Source of the DNA: Deltaproteobacteria bacterium
Lineage (GTDB): Bacteria; Myxococcota; Kuafuiibacteriia; Kuafuiibacteriales; Kuafuiibacteriaceae
Assembly: GCA_011526105.1 (NCBI GenBank)
Contig: WYAZ01000021.1
Span: 23,938-87,937, forward strand
Length of the DNA: 64,000 nucleotides
Direction of reading: 5' to 3'
In this document: positions 44,694 to 53,599 of the stretch, one piece after another
Layout of the letters: every line of letters starts with the position of its first letter
How positions within the stretch are numbered: the first letter of the stretch is position 1
Notes under the pieces: model-generated
Seen by the model: only the letters and a program-made list of their open reading frames with translations
Database searches by the model: none
Told to the model about the DNA's origin: nothing
Program-made: the position numbers and the translations under genes

Positions 44694-45370
44694 CCGTCCC
44701 TCCTCTCCCAAGTGCCACTCACGCCGAGCTTCTCGAGGCTCTTGCGGAGGTGTTCGAGCGCATAGCGCATGCGACTCTTCACGGTGTTCTCCGGCACACC
44801 CACGACCTCGGCGATGTCTTTGAACGGCATGCCGGCGTGCTCTCTCATGACGAAGACCTCTCGCTGCTCCTCGGGCAGCGCACGCAGCGCGGCGTCGAGC
44901 GCACCACGCAGGCGAGCGCTCTCGGCCCCTCGGTCGGGCGGCATCGCCGCCTCGTCTGCCACTCGGTCTTGCAGCGTCTGGCCTCCTTCCTCGCTTCCCA
45001 ACGTCTGGTCGAGCGAAGCGGTCTGCCGATAGCTCGCGCGTCGAAGCAGGTCCACGCAGTGGTTTCGCGCGATGGTATAAAGCCAAGTGGTGAATTTTGC
45101 TTGTTTCTCCCAGTCTTGAGCCGAACGGACGACCCTCAGGAAAACCTCCTGCATGGCGTCCTCGGCCCCCGTCCGGTCGCCGAGCATACGCAGGCAGAAG
45201 TTGTAGACCGGCTTCTTGTGCTTCTTGAGAAGGACCTCGAAGGCCTTGACGTCCCCGCGCTTGAAGCGGCGCATCAACTCGACGTCTTCGTCGTCACGGT
45301 GAGGAGATGACGGGGGCGTCCTCCGAGCAGGCTCGGGGGTCGGCGGCGGGGGCTTGGGCTGCGGCCGCAT
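44690..45370 (-). CDS. ECF-type RNA polymerase sigma factor
   Basis: The 226-residue protein has a Pro-rich N-terminal extension of about 25 residues. Region 2 follows (FEVLLKKHKKPVYNFCLRML, DAMQEVFLRVVRSAQDW, FTTWLYTIARNHCVDLLRR), then region 4 (LPEEQREVFVMREHAGMPFK, DIAEVVGVPENTVKSRMRYA). It recruits RNA polymerase to a small regulon. The upstream GspE-N gene ends 3 bp before its start, so it is part of a four-gene operon with the two GspE-N proteins and the anti-sigma factor. Confidence 0.93.
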   Translation of the reverse strand: MRPQPKPPPPTPEPARRTPPSSPHRDDEDVELMRRFKRGDVKAFEVLLKKHKKPVYNFCLRMLGDRTGAEDAMQEVFLRVVRSAQDWEKQAKFTTWLYTIARNHCVDLLRRASYRQTASLDQTLGSEEGGQTLQDRVADEAAMPPDRGAESARLRGALDAALRALPEEQREVFVMREHAGMPFKDIAEVVGVPENTVKSRMRYALEHLRKSLEKLGVSGTWERRDG

Positions 45371-45373
45371 GAG

Positions 45374-47374
45374 CTACCGCGCGTCGCGAAGGATCGCGAC
45401 CAGCTCCTGCTTCGAGAGAATGCCGCGCTGAAGCAGCAGACGGCCTACCGCCAAGACGAGACGAGCTCGGTCGGCAGAGGTGAGAGACTCGCCGCCCATC
45501 AACCGCTGGACCATGGCCTCTTCGTAGCTCCCAGCCTCCGCCGTCGGAGGCACTGCGCTCGCCGGGGCGGCCCGCGGTTCACTCGCGGGAAGCGGCGCCG
45601 TCTTCTTCTTGTGCGCGGCGCCGCGCTCGGTGGACGGAGGTTCGGCCTCGAGCAGCGACTGAAACACCGGCTGAGAGTCGACGCGGGGCAGCTCCGGACG
45701 TTTGGGCGGGCTCGAGACTCGACGGGTGGGCTCAGCCTCGAAGGCGCCCACCTGCAGCTCCGAGATGACCCGACGGGCGGGCTTCTCTTGCGAGGCCGAG
45801 CTGGCGGACTGAGCGGCCATGCGCGCGGCACCTCCGGGCACGCTCGGCGCACGCAGGCGAGGCGCCGGAGGTGGCTGAAACTCGGGCGGCGCTTCGGAGA
45901 CCAGCGGCACCGCTCGGGCTCGAGCCTCGGCCGACGACTCCGGGATGTCGCGCGAGCCGAGCAGGTTCTCGGCAGGCGCGGCGTCGAGCTGTCGCGGATT
46001 AAACTCGTCGCGCATCAGCTCCGCGAGCGGAATGACCCCGGTCTTCTCCAGACCGGGACGATGACGCACATCCCTCAGGTCATCGAAGGGGGATGGTGCA
46101 TCGCTGATTCGAACTGGGAGTTCGAGCGCGTGGGCGACCGCGTCGGCCGACATGGTGTCGGACGGGATCGCGTCCCCTTCCTCCGCCGTGGTCTCGACGT
46201 CGTCGATGCTGATATCGGCTTCTTCGATGGTGGGGAGCCCCATGGCGCTCGCGATGGGCATGTCGAGCACCGTGGCCGCCACATCGACCTCTTGGATGGT
46301 GGCCACGCCGGCGGGCAGCGCCGGTGATGAGAGCTTCATCGTCGGTTCGGTCATGCCCGGCGTGGGGCTGAACCGAGAGGCGAAGTCGCCCTGACCAGGC
46401 ACCGAGGGGAGGTTGTCGAGTCGAAATGCGGGGAGCTTCGGGGCGGCAGCTCTCGGCGTGCCCGGGCCGCTCTTCGAAGGCGGCGCGGCGGGGCGCTCGG
46501 TCGGCGACTCCCCTGGCATCGGGCCGGTCGAGACTCGCGGATGTTCACCGCTGCGGATGATCGCCTCGCGAAGATCGTCCCGCGGGTCCATGCTCGGGAC
46601 GACCAACGGCAGCGGAGAAGCGGAGCCTGACATGAGTGGTGTCGGCGTGGCTGGCCCGTGCGAAGCACGCGCGGGGTCAGTTCGACCCACGATGTCGCCG
46701 GTTCGATGATCGTACAGATGGATCTGCTTGGGTGCGTCCGGATTAACCTCCCACTGCTCACCCGACCGAAGATGTGCCGCCGCGGACCCGGGGCTCGAGA
46801 GCGCACGTGCAGCGGCACGCACTCCGGGACCCGGCTCCTGAGCACCGGCGAGCTCGCGGCGCGGCAGTGGAGGCGGGCTTTCCGAAGGCAGGTTGGCGGG
46901 AATGCGATTCGAGCCTTTGGGTTTCTTGGATCGCGCCGCGTAGAAGCGCTCGACCTCGGCCCGGAGCTGCGACGGCGCGGCGAGGACGACCACGAGCTGG
47001 CACCCTGCTGCCTTCTGAAGCTCGGCGCGGGCGCTTTGATCCAGCGGGTCGGCCATGCTGAGGTAGAGGAAGTCGGTCTCGCCGGAACGTTTCATGGCGA
47101 TGGGCAAGGCCCAGTGACGCAGAGCGAGTTCGGCGGGAATGAGACTCAGGACTCGCTCGTGAACCTGAAGTCCCTCCAGCGCCACGATCTCGAGGCCGAG
47201 CGACCCACTCAAGCTCCGAATGAGACGGTCTTCGGCCGCCGCCCCGTCCGCCACGAGCGCGGAAATGAGATCGAGGCCTTCACGCTTTCGCGCGATGGCG
47301 ATCTGCTCGGCCGTACAGAGCCCACTCTCGAGCACGACCTCCGCGAGGCTCTTGCTGCGCGTAGCTTCGCTCAT
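45374..47374 (-). CDS. GspE-N domain protein with degenerate MshEN motif and long disordered region
   Basis: The 666-residue protein begins with a GspE-N/MshEN-type domain (about 1-150: SLAEVVLESGLCTAEQIAIA, FLYLSMADPLDQSARAEL). Compared with its neighbour, the c-di-GMP motif is degraded: RLG is SLA and the terminal Gln is Arg. A very long Pro/Ala/Ser-rich middle (about 150-600) is probably disordered. A short helical C-terminus (LAVGRLLLQRGILSKQELVA) resembles the end of the neighbouring protein. There is no Walker motif, so it is not an ATPase. It starts 7 bp after the neighbour and precedes the sigma gene by 3 bp. Confidence 0.78.
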   Translation of the reverse strand: MSEATRSKSLAEVVLESGLCTAEQIAIARKREGLDLISALVADGAAAEDRLIRSLSGSLGLEIVALEGLQVHERVLSLIPAELALRHWALPIAMKRSGETDFLYLSMADPLDQSARAELQKAAGCQLVVVLAAPSQLRAEVERFYAARSKKPKGSNRIPANLPSESPPPLPRRELAGAQEPGPGVRAAARALSSPGSAAAHLRSGEQWEVNPDAPKQIHLYDHRTGDIVGRTDPARASHGPATPTPLMSGSASPLPLVVPSMDPRDDLREAIIRSGEHPRVSTGPMPGESPTERPAAPPSKSGPGTPRAAAPKLPAFRLDNLPSVPGQGDFASRFSPTPGMTEPTMKLSSPALPAGVATIQEVDVAATVLDMPIASAMGLPTIEEADISIDDVETTAEEGDAIPSDTMSADAVAHALELPVRISDAPSPFDDLRDVRHRPGLEKTGVIPLAELMRDEFNPRQLDAAPAENLLGSRDIPESSAEARARAVPLVSEAPPEFQPPPAPRLRAPSVPGGAARMAAQSASSASQEKPARRVISELQVGAFEAEPTRRVSSPPKRPELPRVDSQPVFQSLLEAEPPSTERGAAHKKKTAPLPASEPRAAPASAVPPTAEAGSYEEAMVQRLMGGESLTSADRARLVLAVGRLLLQRGILSKQELVAILRDAR

Positions 47375-47381
47375 GCGCTCA

Positions 47382-48143
47382 TCACCTTCGCTGGATCCTC
47401 TCGAGATACTCTTCGCGGGTGAAGGCGCCGCGGTCGACCAAGAGTTCGACGAGGGCGCGAATCGCGCGGATCTGGTTCTTCTGCGCCCCTTCGATGGCGC
47501 GAGCCATCGCCATGACCGAAGGACTCGCGACCGACATCGGCGCTTCCGGCGCGGCGGCCGGGAGTTCGGAGAGCGGCGGCGCCGAGGGGACTACAGGAAC
47601 ACCCGAAAGCACGGGCATGGCACCGTTCGAGGCTCCAACGCGTTCGACGCGAACCTCTCCGGTGGGCACGAGCCAATCGGAGGGGTCGTCGACGATCGCA
47701 GAAGCGATGCCGTAGAGCCTGCGCACGGCGTTCTGAATCTGACTCTCGCCCGCGATGCTGGTCCGGATCTTGAGGCCGGTGCGCGCGCGAAGGTCGTCGA
47801 TGACGGCGAGATTGAGCGGGTCGGCCATCGCGATGAAAAGCAGGCCGTCCTCGTGATCGAATCGTTCCGGACAGATGGCATTGAGCTCGAGGAACTCGAC
47901 ATCGAACTTGGACAAGACGTTGGCCGGAAGCACCACGTTCTCGAGGTTCGCGAGGGGCATACCGAGCTGCTTGGACAGGGCCCTGGCGAGGACGGCTTCC
48001 GGCAGGAACCCCATCTCCACGAGGATCTTGCCGAGCCGACCGCCCCATCGCCCCTGCTCGGCCAGAGCGGCCTTGAGCTTCGTCTCGTCGAGCACGCCCG
48101 CTCGCACGAGCAGCTCGCCGAGCCTGATTCGTGAGGTGGCCAT
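47382..48143 (-). CDS. MshEN (GspE-N) domain protein, probable c-di-GMP receptor without ATPase
   Basis: The 253-residue protein has both 24-residue MshEN motifs: residues 7-30 (RLGELLVRAGVLDE to AALAEQ) and 36-59 (RLGKILVEMGFLPE to RALSKQ), separated by the usual five residues. This pattern binds cyclic di-GMP in MshE. The rest of the GspE-N fold follows (LLFIAMADPLNLAVIDDL), then a Pro/Ala linker and a C-terminal helix pair (IRALVELLVDRGAFTREEYL). The type II/IV ATPase domain is absent, so it is probably an adaptor that reports c-di-GMP levels. First gene of the operon with the sigma factor. Confidence 0.83.
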   Translation of the reverse strand: MATSRIRLGELLVRAGVLDETKLKAALAEQGRWGGRLGKILVEMGFLPEAVLARALSKQLGMPLANLENVVLPANVLSKFDVEFLELNAICPERFDHEDGLLFIAMADPLNLAVIDDLRARTGLKIRTSIAGESQIQNAVRRLYGIASAIVDDPSDWLVPTGEVRVERVGASNGAMPVLSGVPVVPSAPPLSELPAAAPEAPMSVASPSVMAMARAIEGAQKNQIRAIRALVELLVDRGAFTREEYLERIQRR

Positions 48144-48238
48144 CCGAAGTTGGCGAAACTCTAGCCCGCTTTCCGACCCGGCCGCTACCTGGAGGACGCT
48201 CCTTGGCGCAACTCTAGATCTGCAGGGGTCTCCCGAGG

Positions 48239-49060
48239 TTACGGGGTGGGCTCGGGCAGCGGAACAGGGGGCGAGTCGAGCCGCTCGACCGGCACACCCG
48301 GGGGCGCGGCCAGCTCGAAGAGTGTGGGCGCGATGGGCACGTTCACCTCGAGTTCCTTGAGCTTAATCGTCACCTCCAGCTCGGGATCGGTCATCTCGAA
48401 GACGATCTGACGCGGGAGTTCTCCGGGCAGCCCTTCGATCGGCTCGTGTAGATCGTAGCGCACGGAGAAACGCAGCTGCCCGTCCTTCGCCTTGACGCGG
48501 ATCTCGGTCGTGATGCGTGTGGAGGGTTCGAGGGTGAGCTCCATGGTCTCACCTCGCGCGTCGACGAGCACGAGCAGCCAGTGGTCCTCGCGATCCGGGT
48601 GGCGAGCGAGCGATCGCGCCTCGTAGCGACCGTTTTTAGGGACCCCACCCAGCAGCACGTCGACCAGCTCCTCCGGCCAAAGACTGAGCGGAATGAGCCG
48701 CGCGAGGTTCTCCGGAGTGGCCGGTCCTTCGCGAAGCCGGCCTCCAGAGAGCAGACTGAGCCGCTGGCCGTCGGTGACCATGACGTCCACCGGCTGCTCG
48801 AGGGGCGAGAGGGTCTCGACGCGCAGCCTACCGGGGCGCTCGGCGAGCAAGACCGCGTTGAGGCGTACCCGACCGCGCTCGCCGAAGTAGGTGACGCGGC
48901 CGAGCGAACGCATCGACCGCCGCGCTTCTGCGTCGCGCTCGAGCAGCTCGACGAACGAGGACGCCGCGGGCAAGGGCGCGGCATCGATGGGCTCGACCGC
49001 ACCGGGACGACAGCCCGCGAGCACGAGACACACGACGAAGGCGCGACCGAGCGTGTTCAC
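48239..49060 (-). CDS. LolA/LolB-like (DUF4292-type) outer-membrane lipoprotein
   Basis: 273 residues from a GTG at 49060 that overlaps the stop of the upstream TPR gene as GTGA. The leader MNTLGRAFVVCLVLAGC has a clean lipobox (LAGC). The mature part forms the curved-sheet pattern of LolA/LolB-like and DUF4292 proteins (RSLGRVTYFGERGRVRLNAV, LLAERPGRLRVETLSPLEQP, LPRQIVFEMTDPELEVTI). These bind lipids or act in envelope assembly. The coupled TPR protein is the likely partner. Which lipid or lipoprotein it handles is unknown. Confidence 0.78.
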   Translation of the reverse strand: MNTLGRAFVVCLVLAGCRPGAVEPIDAAPLPAASSFVELLERDAEARRSMRSLGRVTYFGERGRVRLNAVLLAERPGRLRVETLSPLEQPVDVMVTDGQRLSLLSGGRLREGPATPENLARLIPLSLWPEELVDVLLGGVPKNGRYEARSLARHPDREDHWLLVLVDARGETMELTLEPSTRITTEIRVKAKDGQLRFSVRYDLHEPIEGLPGELPRQIVFEMTDPELEVTIKLKELEVNVPIAPTLFELAAPPGVPVERLDSPPVPLPEPTP

Positions 49061-50667
49061 GGTCTCGCCCCTCGCCGATCCGAGGCGGTCGTGTCGCTCG
49101 AACGCGGGCCTACGCTCAAGGCACGAAGGAGCGCGTCCTCGTGCTCGAGATCGGGTTCGTGAAAGAGGGACCGCCCCAGCGCGACGCGAGCCCGCGGCAG
49201 CTCCTCGCGCGCGAGATGGAGCCGAGCCCGCGCTCTCCAGAGCTGCGCGTTCTCGGGTTCGCGTTCGAGCGCGTGCTCGACCTGAAGCTCGACGCGCCTT
49301 CTGCGGTCCATCGAAAGCTCTAGACGCGACAGCAGCGCGAGCCCCTCGGCGTCCGCCTCGACCCCCACGTCCGAGAGAAGATCCCCGGCCTCTGCCGTGG
49401 CTCCGCGCCCCAGGGCGACTCGAGCGGAGAGGATGAGCGCCCGAGTTCGCGATGAGAGGGCGGCGAGGAAGGGGGGCGCCGAATCCGGGCGAAGCTGAAG
49501 CATGAGCACGGTGAGACGCTCGAACGCCCTCGGCCCCAGGTGGGCCGCGAGGCCGCTCGGCTCGAGCTGGGTCAGCGGCTCGAGCTCCGTGAGTGCCGCC
49601 TCCTTGTTCCCCCGGCGCAGCAGAGCCTCGACGAGGTGGATTCGAGGGACCGGAGAGCTCGGATCCGACGCTCGAAGCCGGAGCGCACGGTCGGGCGCCC
49701 CCGCCGCGACCTCGAGCGCGAGCAGGCCCAGATCGACCTCGACATCGCTCGTGCGTCGAACGGCGAGTTCCCGCAAGAGCGGGCCCCGACCCGAGAGGAG
49801 GACGGACTCCGCCGCACGCCGCTGTTCGGTGACGCCGGAGCGGAGCGCGATGCGCTCGAGCGCGCGCAGGGCGGCCGACTGGTCGCCGGCCAGGAGCGAC
49901 AGATGGAGGGTCGCCTGCAGCTCCTTCTCGGTGACGCGAAGTCGCTGATCCTCCGCCTGCAGGCTCGAGGCATAGAGCGGCTGCGCGAGATCGAAGCGCA
50001 GAAGCCAGGCGAGGCGCTCGGCGACGCGCCGCTTGAGCTCCGGAGGGGCCACCGCCGCCAGGGCCAACAACGCGGACTCCGCCTCTTTGATCCGACCCTC
50101 CTCGAGGTCATGGGTCGCGAGGAGAAGCGCGCCTTCCAGAGCGTCGACCGCCGAGAGCTTCTTGAGCACCCGGCGCGCGAGCTCGGGCCGGCCGTCACGC
50201 TGGTACAGAGATGCGAGGGCCGAGGCGGCGTGTTGCCCCTCGGTAGACCCCGGCTGAAGTCGGAACGCACGCCGATACGCCCGCTCGGCTGCCCGTCTCT
50301 GACCTCGGCGCACGAGGAGGTCGCCCTTGGTCGACCAGCCTTCGGCCCGGCTCGGGTCGAGCTGAATGGCCCTCTGCACCAGACGCTCGGGCTCCCCCTC
50401 GCCGATGTCGATGAGGATGCGCGCGAGCTCCAAGTGCAGATCGAACGAAGCGGGGTCGTAGACCAGGGCCAGGCGCAGCGAGTGGCGGGCGGTCTCCAGA
50501 TCACCCGCGGAGCGGGCCAAGTCGGCACGGATCGCGTGGTAGTAGGCGTGCGCGCTGATGTATCGGCGGGAACGGCTGCGAGGGCCGCGTACGGAGCTCT
50601 CCTGGGGTATCGCGCTGGCCTCGGTCGCCACACATAGCCCGAGCGCAATGAACCATCGGTATCGCAC
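49057..50667 (-). CDS. Secreted TPR-repeat protein
   Basis: 536 residues from a GTG at 50667, giving the leader MRYRWFIALGLCVATEASA. The rest is tetratricopeptide repeats, for example DLETARHSLRLALVYDPASF, EPERLVQRAIQLDPSRAEGW and RAAERAYRRAFRLQPGSTEG, with more degenerate repeats to the end. It probably serves as a scaffold in the periplasm. It is translationally coupled to the LolB-like lipoprotein downstream. The forward OmpA-family gene starts 98 bp away in divergent orientation. Confidence 0.82.
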   Translation of the reverse strand: MRYRWFIALGLCVATEASAIPQESSVRGPRSRSRRYISAHAYYHAIRADLARSAGDLETARHSLRLALVYDPASFDLHLELARILIDIGEGEPERLVQRAIQLDPSRAEGWSTKGDLLVRRGQRRAAERAYRRAFRLQPGSTEGQHAASALASLYQRDGRPELARRVLKKLSAVDALEGALLLATHDLEEGRIKEAESALLALAAVAPPELKRRVAERLAWLLRFDLAQPLYASSLQAEDQRLRVTEKELQATLHLSLLAGDQSAALRALERIALRSGVTEQRRAAESVLLSGRGPLLRELAVRRTSDVEVDLGLLALEVAAGAPDRALRLRASDPSSPVPRIHLVEALLRRGNKEAALTELEPLTQLEPSGLAAHLGPRAFERLTVLMLQLRPDSAPPFLAALSSRTRALILSARVALGRGATAEAGDLLSDVGVEADAEGLALLSRLELSMDRRRRVELQVEHALEREPENAQLWRARARLHLAREELPRARVALGRSLFHEPDLEHEDALLRALSVGPRSSDTTASDRRGARP

Positions 50668-50765
50668 GGAATTTTCAGAAGGTATCAGAGCCGCGGTCCT
50701 TTGACAGGGGTTTCGGTCGATCGCTATGCTGCGCCACCCCGCGCGCGAGGGGTTTTGGCTCGACC

Positions 50766-52931
50766 ATGAATGCATCCCGACTGCCCCGATCCCTCTTTCC
50801 CGTGCTCACGGCGTCGTTGCTCCTCGTGAGCACGGCGACCTTCGCACAGGACACGCCGGACATCCCAGCTCCACCCACTCCGACGTCATCGCCGCCAAAA
50901 GGTGAAGCGAGTGATCGCGGGCAAAAGCCGACCGACGCCCCCACCGAGACCCAGGCGGCGCCGGAGGTGAACGCCCCGGCCGCGAGTGCGCCGGCCGCCG
51001 CGAGCGCGGAACCCGTCGCCCAGGTGAGCGCGGCGCCCAAACCGGCAGAGCCCTCGCGCGCCCGACATCACCGCAAGGCCCCCTCGCTCTCGGGAGACAC
51101 GGGTCTGTTGCGAGTGGGCTCGGCTTACGGCGCCGCGCCGCGCACCATCCGAATCGGACTGGGGCTCGACTGGTTCAGCAAGGGCGGCGTCATCGAAGAG
51201 ATCGACGAGCTGAGCCGCTTTGGGGCCACGCTCACGCTCTCTGGTTCACCCATCGACTACCTCGAGCTCTGGCTCGGATGGCGCGCGCAATCCACCACCA
51301 GCAACCTCACCGACCCGGGTCTCTTGCAGGCCATGGGAGATCTCACCTTTGGCGCGCGCGGCTACTACCCCATCGTTCCTTCCGTCTCTTTGGGCGCCGA
51401 CGTCGCGCTCACTTTCGTGAGCGGCATCGGCGACAACAGCATCGACTTTGGCTCGACCCTGGCGAAGTTCAGGTTGCTCGGCAGCTTCGACTTCCAGAAG
51501 GCCGCCGACATCCCTCTGGTGGGGCACGTCAACCTCGGCATGATCGCGGACGGCAGCGAGAACCTCGCCACGGAGCCGCTCACCGTCTCGGAGCGATTCG
51601 CGTTCGGCATCAGCAACTATCACCGCTTCACCGCCGGTTTCGGGGTGGAGGTGCCAGTGCCCTACGTGACGCCCTACCTCGAGTACACCCTCGAGGTTCC
51701 GCTCGGCTACGTCGGCACGCCGGGCATCGTGCTCGAGGCGCGTCAGCGGGCCGGTCTCGTGGGCACCCGCGCCGCGGGTCAGACCGCGGTGAACACCGTC
51801 GCCTTGCCGGCGGTCCAGCGCGTCATGCCGCAGCGCCTCACCCCGGGCGTTCGAGTCACCGCCATCCCGGATCTGACGCTCGACCTCGCGCTCGAGATCG
51901 GTCTGACCCCCGACACCGCCAGCGGCGTCGTGCCGGTCGCCCCGTTTAATCTGATCTTCCTGGCCTCCTACGTGCTCGACCCGTTCAGCGACAAAACTTC
52001 GGGCCCCCCCATCGTCGTGCCCGTGCTCATCCCCGAGATCAAGGAGGCGCCACCCGCGGCGCCGGAGACCGGCACCATATTGGGCCGCGTCAAGAGCCAG
52101 GTCGACGGCCGACCGGTCGCCGATGCGATCGTCATCTTCGACCGCGGCACCCCGGTCGCCACCGGCGCGGACGGACGATTTGTCTCGCCCGCCATGGAGC
52201 CCGGCCCGGTGAAGGTCACCGTGCGACGCGAAGGCTTCAAGCCGGCGCTCGCCGATCTCGAGGTCGTGCTCGAGGAGCAGGGCGCGGTCGAGATGGTCCT
52301 CGTACCCGACGTCAAGCGAGGTGTGTTGCGTGGCCGAGTCACCGACGCAAAGGGCGCGGCCATTGCCAAGGCCAAGCTCGAGCTCATCGGTCCCGAGCGC
52401 ACGACGATTGAGACCAACGCGAGCGGAGTCTTCGAGGCCAAGTTGCTCGAGGGCACCTACCAGCTGCTCGCAGACACCGACGGCTTCTTCCGTCTCGCCA
52501 AGCGCACGGACGTGCTCGCCGACACCACGAGCGACGCGCAGCTCGTGCTCCGGGCCCGGCCTACCAATCCGATCGTCGACGCCAACGCGAGCCGAGTCAT
52601 CCTGAAGCGCTCCATCTACTTCCGAGGTCGGACCGCGGAGCTCTCGGATCGCGACAAAGAGGTGCTCGCCGCACTCGTGGATCTCTTGCTCACGCGCACG
52701 GATGTGAAGCGCATCCGCGTCGAGTCACACGTCGACCGCGCGAACCCAGACGCCGACACGCGGCTCACGCAGGAGCGCGCGGAGACCATCAAGGCATACA
52801 TCGTCGAGAACGGCGTGGATGAGTCGCGCGTCGATGCGGTGGGCATGGGCTCGGAGAAGCCGCGCGCGCCCAACGTCACGCCGCGAGCGCGTGATGAGAA
52901 CAAGCGCGTCGAGATCTCGGTGATTCAGTAG
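50766..52931 (+). CDS. OmpA-family protein with barrel-like and carboxypeptidase-regulatory domains
   Basis: The 721-residue protein has a signal peptide (LFPVLTASLLLVSTATFAQ), then a Pro/Ala-rich linker (about 30-100) and a beta-barrel-like region (about 110-430: IRIGLGLDWFSKGGVIEEI, LWLGWRAQSTTSNLTDPG). Two carboxypeptidase-regulatory-like beta domains follow (about 437-605: TILGRVKSQVDGRPVADAIV, GVLRGRVTDAKGAAIAKAKL). An OmpA C-terminal peptidoglycan-binding domain ends the protein (about 616-721: YFRGRTAELSDRDKEVLAAL, LTQERAETIKAYIV, NKRVEISVIQ). It probably links outer membrane and cell wall. Confidence 0.87.
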   Translation: MNASRLPRSLFPVLTASLLLVSTATFAQDTPDIPAPPTPTSSPPKGEASDRGQKPTDAPTETQAAPEVNAPAASAPAAASAEPVAQVSAAPKPAEPSRARHHRKAPSLSGDTGLLRVGSAYGAAPRTIRIGLGLDWFSKGGVIEEIDELSRFGATLTLSGSPIDYLELWLGWRAQSTTSNLTDPGLLQAMGDLTFGARGYYPIVPSVSLGADVALTFVSGIGDNSIDFGSTLAKFRLLGSFDFQKAADIPLVGHVNLGMIADGSENLATEPLTVSERFAFGISNYHRFTAGFGVEVPVPYVTPYLEYTLEVPLGYVGTPGIVLEARQRAGLVGTRAAGQTAVNTVALPAVQRVMPQRLTPGVRVTAIPDLTLDLALEIGLTPDTASGVVPVAPFNLIFLASYVLDPFSDKTSGPPIVVPVLIPEIKEAPPAAPETGTILGRVKSQVDGRPVADAIVIFDRGTPVATGADGRFVSPAMEPGPVKVTVRREGFKPALADLEVVLEEQGAVEMVLVPDVKRGVLRGRVTDAKGAAIAKAKLELIGPERTTIETNASGVFEAKLLEGTYQLLADTDGFFRLAKRTDVLADTTSDAQLVLRARPTNPIVDANASRVILKRSIYFRGRTAELSDRDKEVLAALVDLLLTRTDVKRIRVESHVDRANPDADTRLTQERAETIKAYIVENGVDESRVDAVGMGSEKPRAPNVTPRARDENKRVEISVIQ

Positions 52932-52946
52932 GGCAGCCGACCCGCC

Positions 52947-53153
52947 TCAGGGCACTGGGGGCGTCGACTTCATCAAGCTGAACAAGTCGTAGAGTCCGTC
53001 TCCGGGGGGGCGCTGCCCCGTCTCGGCGAAGCGTCGCGCGATGTAGACGTAGATGCTGTGGATCTCTTCGGGGGCGTAGCCCTCCTCCTGCAGCATCTGT
53101 AGGAACTCGATCGAATTGGCCGCCACCTTCTGCCAACGTCTCGTGCTCTTCAC
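52947..53153 (-). CDS. Small helical protein, unknown
   Basis: From a GTG at 53153 the frame encodes 68 residues, containing ANSIEFLQMLQEEGYAPEEI and IYVYIARRFAETGQRPP, a good amphipathic helix pattern. It begins 11 bp after the stop of the Cys-rich lipoprotein. The start is uncertain, but the protein-like composition and operon position support a real small gene. No family recognised. Confidence 0.55.
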   Translation of the reverse strand: MKSTRRWQKVAANSIEFLQMLQEEGYAPEEIHSIYVYIARRFAETGQRPPGDGLYDLFSLMKSTPPVP

Positions 53154-53164
53154 GCAACACGCGC

Positions 53165-53599
53165 TCAGTCCTCGCCGCCCTCGGCGTCCGCGGAGGTGAA
53201 TGCATCCGCCGAATTCGATGCGTCCAGAGAACTCGCCGCATCGGCCGCCGCGTCTCGAAACCCGCATTCCCCGATAGCATAGGTCAGGATGATTCCAGGA
53301 GGCGCCTCTGGGTGAGTCGCCATCGGACCCACGATGCACTGAGCGCCGCATGGGCGGGCAATGCAGCGCGTGGACCGGCGTGGCACTTCGCCGGCCGGGC
53401 ACTGGTCGAAGGTCACGGGGTCGAGCACCAGAACACACGCTCCCCTCGAGTTGCAGTCCTCGTAGCCGCGGCATTCGATCACGATGGGTGTTTCGCCACC
53501 GTCGTGCTCAGGGTCGGAGTCGGTCAGACAGCCAGCCCCGAGCCCCCCTACCCACAGGCTCAACGTGCAGGTCGTGATGCTCGCGAACGCTCTGTTCAT
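53165..53599 (-). CDS. Small cysteine-rich lipoprotein
   Basis: 144 residues from the ATG at 53599, overlapping the metallopeptidase stop by four bases (ATGA). The leader MNRAFASITTCTLSLWVGG leads to LGAGC, a good lipobox. The mature part has eight further cysteines (for example IECRGYEDCNSRGACVLVL, CIARPCGAQCIVG), probably in disulfides, and an Asp/Ala-rich tail. Strict coupling to the metallopeptidase suggests a partner, inhibitor or anchor for it. Confidence 0.72.
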   Translation of the reverse strand: MNRAFASITTCTLSLWVGGLGAGCLTDSDPEHDGGETPIVIECRGYEDCNSRGACVLVLDPVTFDQCPAGEVPRRSTRCIARPCGAQCIVGPMATHPEAPPGIILTYAIGECGFRDAAADAASSLDASNSADAFTSADAEGGED

